Below, one piece after another: positions 58,859 through 64,000 of a stretch of 64,000 nucleotides of DNA. This stretch comes from Dictyobacter kobayashii (GTDB taxonomy: Bacteria; Chloroflexota; Ktedonobacteria; Ktedonobacterales; Ktedonobacteraceae): assembly GCF_003967555.1 (NCBI RefSeq), contig NZ_BIFS01000001.1, positions 4,898,001 to 4,962,000 of the forward strand, written 5' to 3'. A program made the position numbers and the translations under genes. How positions within the stretch are numbered: the first letter of the stretch is position 1; each line of letters begins with the position of its first letter. The notes below the pieces were generated by a model. That model was not told where the DNA came from, did not search any database, and was given only the letters and a program-made list of their open reading frames with translations.

Positions 58859-58936
58859 CATCCCCCAGTGAGGATATCTTTTGTATATTTCTGCTTGACA
58901 GCAGAAGTATACAAAAGATATCCTCACTGGGGGATG
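58859..58936. repeat. 36-bp-stem hairpin
   Basis: Perfect 29-bp outer arms (58859-58887 and 58908-58936) plus 7 inner pairs with one G-T, loop TTGACA. It lies between the oleate-hydratase remnant and the malic enzyme gene. It may act as a terminator or be a short palindromic insertion. Confidence 0.75.
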
Positions 58937-59022
58937 TTTCCGTTTCATGCTGTGTCACTGTACTCCTGAGTTTGACTGGTCATTATATTCCACATGTGTC
59001 ATGTGAAAGGAAGGGATCTATA

Positions 59023-60755
59023 ATGAAAAATCACCCTATGCATCCCGGTCAGTCCACTGGACGTTGGCAATTGGAACCTCGGGTTACAGGTAAGGCCCTA
59101 CTCAGCGATCCCATGTTGAATCGCGGGACCGCCTTCACCTTCGAGGAACGCAAGGCGTTGAACCTGGTTGGCCTTCTCCCACCCGTCGTCACCTCCCTGG
59201 AGGAACAGGTCAAGCGCGCGTATGCTCAGTACGAGGAGATAGAGGATGATCTAAGAAAAAACATTTTTCTGACCGCTTTACAGGACAACAATGAAGTCTT
59301 ATTCTACCGCCTGCTTTCTGAACACCTTACTGAGATGCTTCCCGTAGTCTATGACCCACGATTGCTCGCGCCATTGAGCAATATAGCCACGAATACCGGC
59401 ATCCACGGGGTGTTTATCTCTCTATTGATCATCCAGAGGATATTGAACAATCACTGCATGATTTCAGTGCTGAATCTGATGAGATTGAGCTGCTTGTGGC
59501 TACCGATGCGGAAGAGATTCTTGGCATTGGAGATTGGGGTGTGGGAGGCATCGATATCTCCGTTGGGAAACTCGCTGTCTACACCGCTGCTGCCGGGATC
59601 GATCCGACACGCGTGATTGCGGTGATGCTCGATGTGGGGACAAATCGGGAAACCTTGCTCAATGATCCACTCTACCTTGGGAATCGACATGCCAGGGTGC
59701 GAGGAGAGCGTTACGATGCCTTCATCGATGCCTATGTCAAGGCAGCGACGAAACTGTTCCCTCATGCCATGCTGCACTGGGAAGACTTCGGACCCAGTAA
59801 CGGACGACGTATCCTGGAGAAGTATCGCCAGCAGATCTGTACATTTAATGATGACATGCAAGGAACTGGAGCAATTACCCTGGCAGCCCTGTTCTCTGCA
59901 ATGCAGATTTCTGAACAATCGTTGCGTGATCAGCGGGTAGTCATCTTTGGCGCAGGTACGGCGGGTATTGGTAATGCCGATCAGATCCGTGCCGCGATGA
60001 TCAGTGAGGGCATGTCGAAAGAAGAGGCGACACGACACTTCTGGTGTGTCGATATTCAGGGTTTACTGACTGACAACATGGGAAACACACTACGAGACTT
60101 TCAGGTACCCTATGCACGTCCAGCCAGCGAAGTCAGCAGTTGGAAACATGACATGCCCAATGGAGGCATCAGCCTGGCAGAGGTAGTGCGCCAGATCCAT
60201 CCTACAATCCTGGTTGGAACATCAACCGTTCCAGGAGCCTTTACGGAAGCCATTGTCAAAGACATGGCAGCCCATACTGAGCGTCCAGTCATCTTCCCAT
60301 TGTCCAATCCTACCTCGCGGATGGAGGCCACGCCTCCTGACCTTATTCACTGGACAGATGGACGAGCCCTCATCGCCACCGGAATTCCCTCGCGACCAGT
60401 GACCTATCAGAGCATCACCTACGTGATCGGCCAGGCCAATAACGCACTGTTGTATCCCGGCCTGGGGCTGGGAACGATTGTGTCACAGGCACGTCGCGTC
60501 AGTGATGGCATGCTCATGACAGCCGCCAGAGCCGTTGCCGGTCTGGTCGATGCACACCTTCCTGGCGCATCCCTGCTGCCACAGGTAGAAAATCTGCGGG
60601 CAGTCTCGGCAACCGTGGCCGTAGAGGTTGCGAAAACAGCCGCGAAAGAAGGGCTCGCGCGCGTGAAACTCACCAATGTGGTCCAGCAGGTACAGGATGC
60701 GATGTGGCAACCAGTGTATCCACAGCTTCAGATCAAACAGGAGGTCAAGGTATGA
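59023..60755 (+). pseudogene. NAD-dependent malic enzyme, one frameshift
   Basis: ATG at 59023 (GGAAGGGA). First frame: LNRGTAFTFEERKALNLVGL and NEVLFYRLLSEHLTEMLPVVYDP. It breaks at the CCC at 59354-59356. The second frame continues SHEYRHPRGVYLSIDHPED, VTGERILGLGDWG-like (EEILGIGDWGVGGIDI), the nucleotide site FGAGTAGIGNADQI and FNDDMQGTGAIT. One added C gives 577 residues. Converts malate to pyruvate. It overlaps fumC by 4 bp, so the two are coupled. Confidence 0.9.
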
Positions 60756-62260
60756 CCACATCTGGTAAGCACACCACCAGGAAAGAGGGGCAGGCCGCTA
60801 CAATACGCGACCTGCCCATTGGCATCAAAGCGACAGGCACACGCCAGGAGTCCGATTCCATGGGAACCATCGAGGTTCCGGCGGAGCGGTATTGGGGGGC
60901 GCAAACGCAACGCTCACTCATCCACTTCTCCATTGGAGATGATCACATGCCCAGGGAAGTTTACCATGCCTATGGGTACGTGAAGAAGGCGGCGGCTATT
61001 GTCAACGCCGAGACAGGCAAACTTTCCAGGGACAAAGCAACCCTGATTAGCAGGGTGGCTGATGAAGTGATCGCAGGCAAGCTGGACAGTGAGTTTCCCC
61101 TCTATGTGTGGCAGACCGGTTCGGGTACCCAATCAAATATGAATGTCAATGAGGTCATATCCAACCGCGCGATTCAACTCGTTGGTGGGACCCTGGGGAG
61201 TAAAGATCCTATTCATCCCAACGATCACGTCAACATGTCGCAGTCCTCCAACGATACCTTCGTCACAGCGATGCATATCGCGACGGTGCTGGAGTTGACG
61301 AATCGCCTCATCCCGAATGTCGAGGGGCTCATCCACGCAATGTGGGAGAAGGCTAAGACATGGATGGACGTTGTCAAGATTGGACGCACCCATCTGCAAG
61401 ATGCTACCCCGCTGACCGTTGGGCAAGAGTGGTCAGGATATGTGATCCAACTCAAGGACGCTCTGGATCTCGTCAAACAGTCTATGAATGGCCTCTCCAG
61501 GCTTGCCGTGGGCGGCACTGCGGTGGGTACCGGGATCAATACTTTACCCGACTTTGGGCCGAAGATCGCAGCGGAGATCGCGCATCTGACGGGTCATCCC
61601 TTTGTCAGCGCGCCCAACAAATTTGCCGCGCAGGGGTCCCTCGATGCCATGGTCAATGCCAGTGCGGCGCTGCGCGCGCTGGCGGTGGCGCTCATGAAGA
61701 TTGCCAATGATATCCGTTGGCTCGGCAGTGGTCCTCGTGCAGGCTTTCACGAACTCAATCTGCCCTCCAACGAACCGGGCTCCTCGATTATGCCTGGCAA
61801 GGTCAACCCGACGCAGGAAGAAGCGATGGTCATGGTCTGTATTCAAGTCATCGGCAACGACACGGCCGTGGCAATTGCCGGATCACAGGGTAATTTCGAG
61901 CTCAATGCGATGCGGCCGATCATCATCAACAATGTATTGCATTCTGCTCGCATTTTGGGAGACGCCTGCGAGAAACTGCGCAGATACAGCATTGAAGGGA
62001 CCACGCTGAACAAAGACAAGATCAGCAAATATGTCAATGAGTCGTTGATGTTAGTGACAGCGCTGAGCCCGGTAATTGGTTATGACAAAGCCTCGGCGAT
62101 CGCGCACAAAGCGCTTGACGACAACACTACCTTGCGTGAAGCGGCACTGAAGAGTGGCTACATCAGTGCCAATGATTTTGATACGATCGTGGTGCCCGCC
62201 CATATGGTCGGCGATCCCCACAAGGACCTGGAGGAAACCCGTAACGTGCTCAGGCAATGA
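60752..62260 (+). CDS. fumC: Class II fumarate hydratase
   Basis: 502 residues. The ATG at 60752 overlaps the malic-enzyme stop and has AGGAGG upstream. Family signature GSSIMPGKVNPTQ; also QTGSGTQSNMNVNEV and GRTHLQDATPLT (substrate His). About 35 extra residues at the N-terminus are polar. Makes malate from fumarate, which the preceding enzyme decarboxylates; together they form a fumarate-to-pyruvate module. Confidence 0.94.
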   Translation: MTTSGKHTTRKEGQAATIRDLPIGIKATGTRQESDSMGTIEVPAERYWGAQTQRSLIHFSIGDDHMPREVYHAYGYVKKAAAIVNAETGKLSRDKATLISRVADEVIAGKLDSEFPLYVWQTGSGTQSNMNVNEVISNRAIQLVGGTLGSKDPIHPNDHVNMSQSSNDTFVTAMHIATVLELTNRLIPNVEGLIHAMWEKAKTWMDVVKIGRTHLQDATPLTVGQEWSGYVIQLKDALDLVKQSMNGLSRLAVGGTAVGTGINTLPDFGPKIAAEIAHLTGHPFVSAPNKFAAQGSLDAMVNASAALRALAVALMKIANDIRWLGSGPRAGFHELNLPSNEPGSSIMPGKVNPTQEEAMVMVCIQVIGNDTAVAIAGSQGNFELNAMRPIIINNVLHSARILGDACEKLRRYSIEGTTLNKDKISKYVNESLMLVTALSPVIGYDKASAIAHKALDDNTTLREAALKSGYISANDFDTIVVPAHMVGDPHKDLEETRNVLRQ

Positions 62261-62322
62261 GACGCTCTCGGTCATCGCCTGTCCCATTGACTATGTGGAG
62301 TGTACCGTGCTAACAGACAAGC

Positions 62323-62355
62323 TGCGAGCCAGACTCCTGGCCTGGCTCGCACGTT
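62323..62355 (+). terminator. Terminator of the malic enzyme-fumarase operon
   Basis: TGCGAGCCAG (62323-62332) pairs with CTGGCTCGCA (62342-62351), followed by CGTTTT. It lies 63 bp past the fumC stop. Confidence 0.7.
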
Positions 62356-62422
62356 TTGCTATTCCAGATAGCTCCCAATATCTGTCATTCTGATGCTGTA
62401 AGAAATTCCTGGCTCCTGTTTA

Positions 62423-62697
62423 CTAGGCCGACGCATTCGACTCAAGATAACTAGAAGCCTGGCGAGTGAACATCGACCAATAGTTTTGGCCGGCCTTCAT
62501 CAATTCGTCGTGGGTCCCTTGCTCGATGATCTGACCGCGCTCCATTACAATGATCTTGGTCGCGATTCGTGCCAGAGCGAGCCGATGACTGATGATGATC
62601 GCCGTCTTTTCCTGTGCTATCTGGCGAAATACTTCCAGGGCTTCATACTCGGTGTGCGGGTCAAGAGCGGCAGTGGGTTCGTCCAGAGCAGCTTCGA
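62423..62697 (-). pseudogene. C-terminal remnant of an ABC exporter ATPase
   Basis: A minus-strand frame ending at the TAG at 62423-62425 reads ALDEPTAALDPHTEYEALE (end of Walker B, D-loop), then TAIIISHRLALARIATKIIV (H-loop) and GQIIEQGTHDELMKAGQNYW. This is the end of a fused membrane-ATPase exporter. Everything before Walker B is lost and AT-rich DNA follows. There is no start codon. Confidence 0.75.
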
Positions 62698-63001
62698 AAT
62701 TTATTCTTCTGTATAATTCGTTGAATAATATTTTTTCTCTTTCGCTAGCTTTAGAAGAAGCTTTATTCTACTTTATATAATTATTGATGTATAAAATATA
62801 ATTAGTTATATAGTCCTATATTTTGGTGGATCATTTGACTCAAGATGGAGATATTGATTAAAGTTTGTAGATACAAATATAACGATTGTCATGTGTCGTA
62901 TATGGCACTTCTTTGCATTCAGGTTACTGCGAAGTGCAGCCTCATAGTCATCTGAATGTGGATAAGTACCATCCAGCTGTGTAAGATTGAAGGTAATTCG
63001 T
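62698..63001. other. AT-rich gap
   Basis: About 300 bp, strongly AT-rich with short runs and many stops. No gene, hairpin or repeat copy recognised. Confidence 0.4.
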
Positions 63002-63256
63002 ATGGTGTTTAGAGATCGTAATCGTAAAGTCGCTACTGAAGTTCAAAATAGTGCTGTTCAAGCAGAGAAACCAGGAAGGGATGTGGACTTGCTCGTTGAG
63101 CAACCACCATTCTCTGATACTGATTCAGACTCAAAACCCGAGTTTTTGAAATACCCCTTGCATTCCCGCTTTCCTGGCGATGAGCCAAAAACCCTTTACT
63201 TGTGTAAGAAGCCCCCCATAAGTACTAATTTGCATCCAGGCATTTTGCCTGTATAG
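63002..63256 (+). CDS. Small hypothetical protein
   Basis: 84 residues from the ATG at 63002 (GAAGG at 7-8 nt). Polar and Pro/Asp-rich (VEQPPFSDTDSDSKPEF), with no membrane helix. No family recognised. It may be a chance frame. Confidence 0.3.
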   Translation: MVFRDRNRKVATEVQNSAVQAEKPGRDVDLLVEQPPFSDTDSDSKPEFLKYPLHSRFPGDEPKTLYLCKKPPISTNLHPGILPV

Positions 63257-63406
63257 TATAAAATATATTATTAATCGATACGAATTTTTGTATGGATATA
63301 GATATTTTTTATTAAAGGAGTGATATGCATAATGCAACCGCTTATCTTTAATAATCCATCCACACTTGTGTAGTGTGGTAATCATAAAAGGAGAGTTGTA
63401 AGCACT

Positions 63407-63979
63407 ATGCGCACGGTCGAACAAGTAGAACTGCATGAACATCCTACACAGGAAATGAGTACATCTGCACTGAAAAAAACAGATACACTGTTCCACAAAT
63501 TTCTAACACTTCTCGTTCTGGGAGGCGCATGCTGTGTTATTGCGCTTTACCTCGTTATTCCCCTGATGATCTTCTTGAATATCTTTCAGGACTGGATAAC
63601 GCAATTGCTGTGCGCGGTTCTTATCCTGACCATTGGAGAACTTCTTGTATTCAGTATCCTGGTTAAAACTTCTAAAGCGACAAAAGTTGCCCATTCGACG
63701 AAGCATACTGAGCACGAGGTTCGCAGGCAAGGTCAAGAAAATGATCAGCATATGGTGACATTTGATGAACTTGTCAATGCACCCACAGTGCATGTAGCTG
63801 CGCTTAAAAGTGGAGAAATTGAAGCTCAAGCTCCTTCAAGCGACGAGATTGCCAATGCGACTACAGTGCATATGTCCCAGCTTAAACATTTGCTAGATAA
63901 ACCAGTATTGAGGCCTTCCGATCTCCTTTTAGATGAGGAGCCCACCACTCGGTCACAGGAAGAGGTGCCTGTCAATTAA
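63407..63979 (+). CDS. Two-helix membrane protein with cytoplasmic repeat motif
   Basis: 190 residues with AAAGGAG about 12 nt before the ATG. Two membrane helices (about residues 34-60 and 63-86). The polar tail has two similar motifs, NAPTVHVAALK and NATTVHMSQLK. No family recognised. Confidence 0.5.
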   Translation: MRTVEQVELHEHPTQEMSTSALKKTDTLFHKFLTLLVLGGACCVIALYLVIPLMIFLNIFQDWITQLLCAVLILTIGELLVFSILVKTSKATKVAHSTKHTEHEVRRQGQENDQHMVTFDELVNAPTVHVAALKSGEIEAQAPSSDEIANATTVHMSQLKHLLDKPVLRPSDLLLDEEPTTRSQEEVPVN

Positions 63980-64000
63980 AATTCAGTAGGCAATACTTGC

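Noticed and set aside
1..64000. tRNA, rRNA or riboswitch genes
   Set aside because: No tRNA-like T-loop with matching arms, no rRNA segment and no known riboswitch core was recognised by eye; a covariance search would decide.

Overview
The window looks like a piece of a Ktedonobacteria-type (Chloroflexota) chromosome. This is inferred from gene style only: paralogous ECF sigma factors, ABC-2 exporters, a TIR-NACHT membrane protein, a Tat-secreted repeat protein, a solo RRM protein, and many dispersed copies of a palindromic element whose ends read GTACGTGCGGGGCTTGCC. No rRNA, tRNA or CRISPR array was seen. Gene density is moderate and many genes are remnants or carry frameshifts.

Layout. 1-2.4 kb: cytochrome-oxidase assembly genes (SCO-like, heme O synthase, TlpA-like thioredoxin). 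2.4-6.5 kb: two secreted proteins (GHEYAE/Ig-like/jelly-roll protein; SGNH hydrolase). 6.7-10 kb: a free-standing 47-codon Cys-rich ORF with its own promoter and terminator, then a three-gene ABC-2 exporter. 10-13 kb: RRM protein, DHFR-like reductase, Tat-secreted six-repeat protein. 13.6-17.9 kb: TetR-controlled ABC exporter with a clear palindromic operator. 19.8-23 kb: ECF sigma/Clp-N fusion and oxalate decarboxylase. 23.5-30.1 kb: molybdenum hydroxylase (three subunits) plus amidase, divergent from a cyclase-family hydrolase; this is a plausible heterocycle catabolic module. 30-38.5 kb: CPBP protease, MFS transporter, sugar ABC importer. 39-45 kb: FNT channel, AraC, ECF sigma with Cys-rich tail, MFS exporter. 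45.4-49.1 kb: a 1234-residue TIR-NACHT-membrane-ectodomain protein, the strongest candidate for an unusual signalling or defence system. 49-59 kb: small enzymes, regulators and many gene remnants. 59-62.3 kb: malic enzyme and fumarase operon. 62.4-64 kb: an ABC exporter remnant and two small unknown proteins.

Two patterns cut across the window. (1) At least six copies of a 180-500 bp inverted-repeat element (12.9, 18.0, 23.0, 26.1, 33.4 and 51.6 kb), several next to truncated genes. (2) About a dozen single-base losses, mostly in C/G runs, split otherwise well-conserved genes (ECF-ClpN, Mo hydroxylase, amidase, cyclase, CPBP, MFS, sugar permease and binding protein, malic enzyme). Adding the missing bases restores one open frame with a length divisible by three, so many apparent pseudogenes may be sequencing artefacts. 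Real deletions and fusions also occur (GXWXG protein, sigma/permease chimera, MmyB, oleate hydratase and B3/4 remnants).
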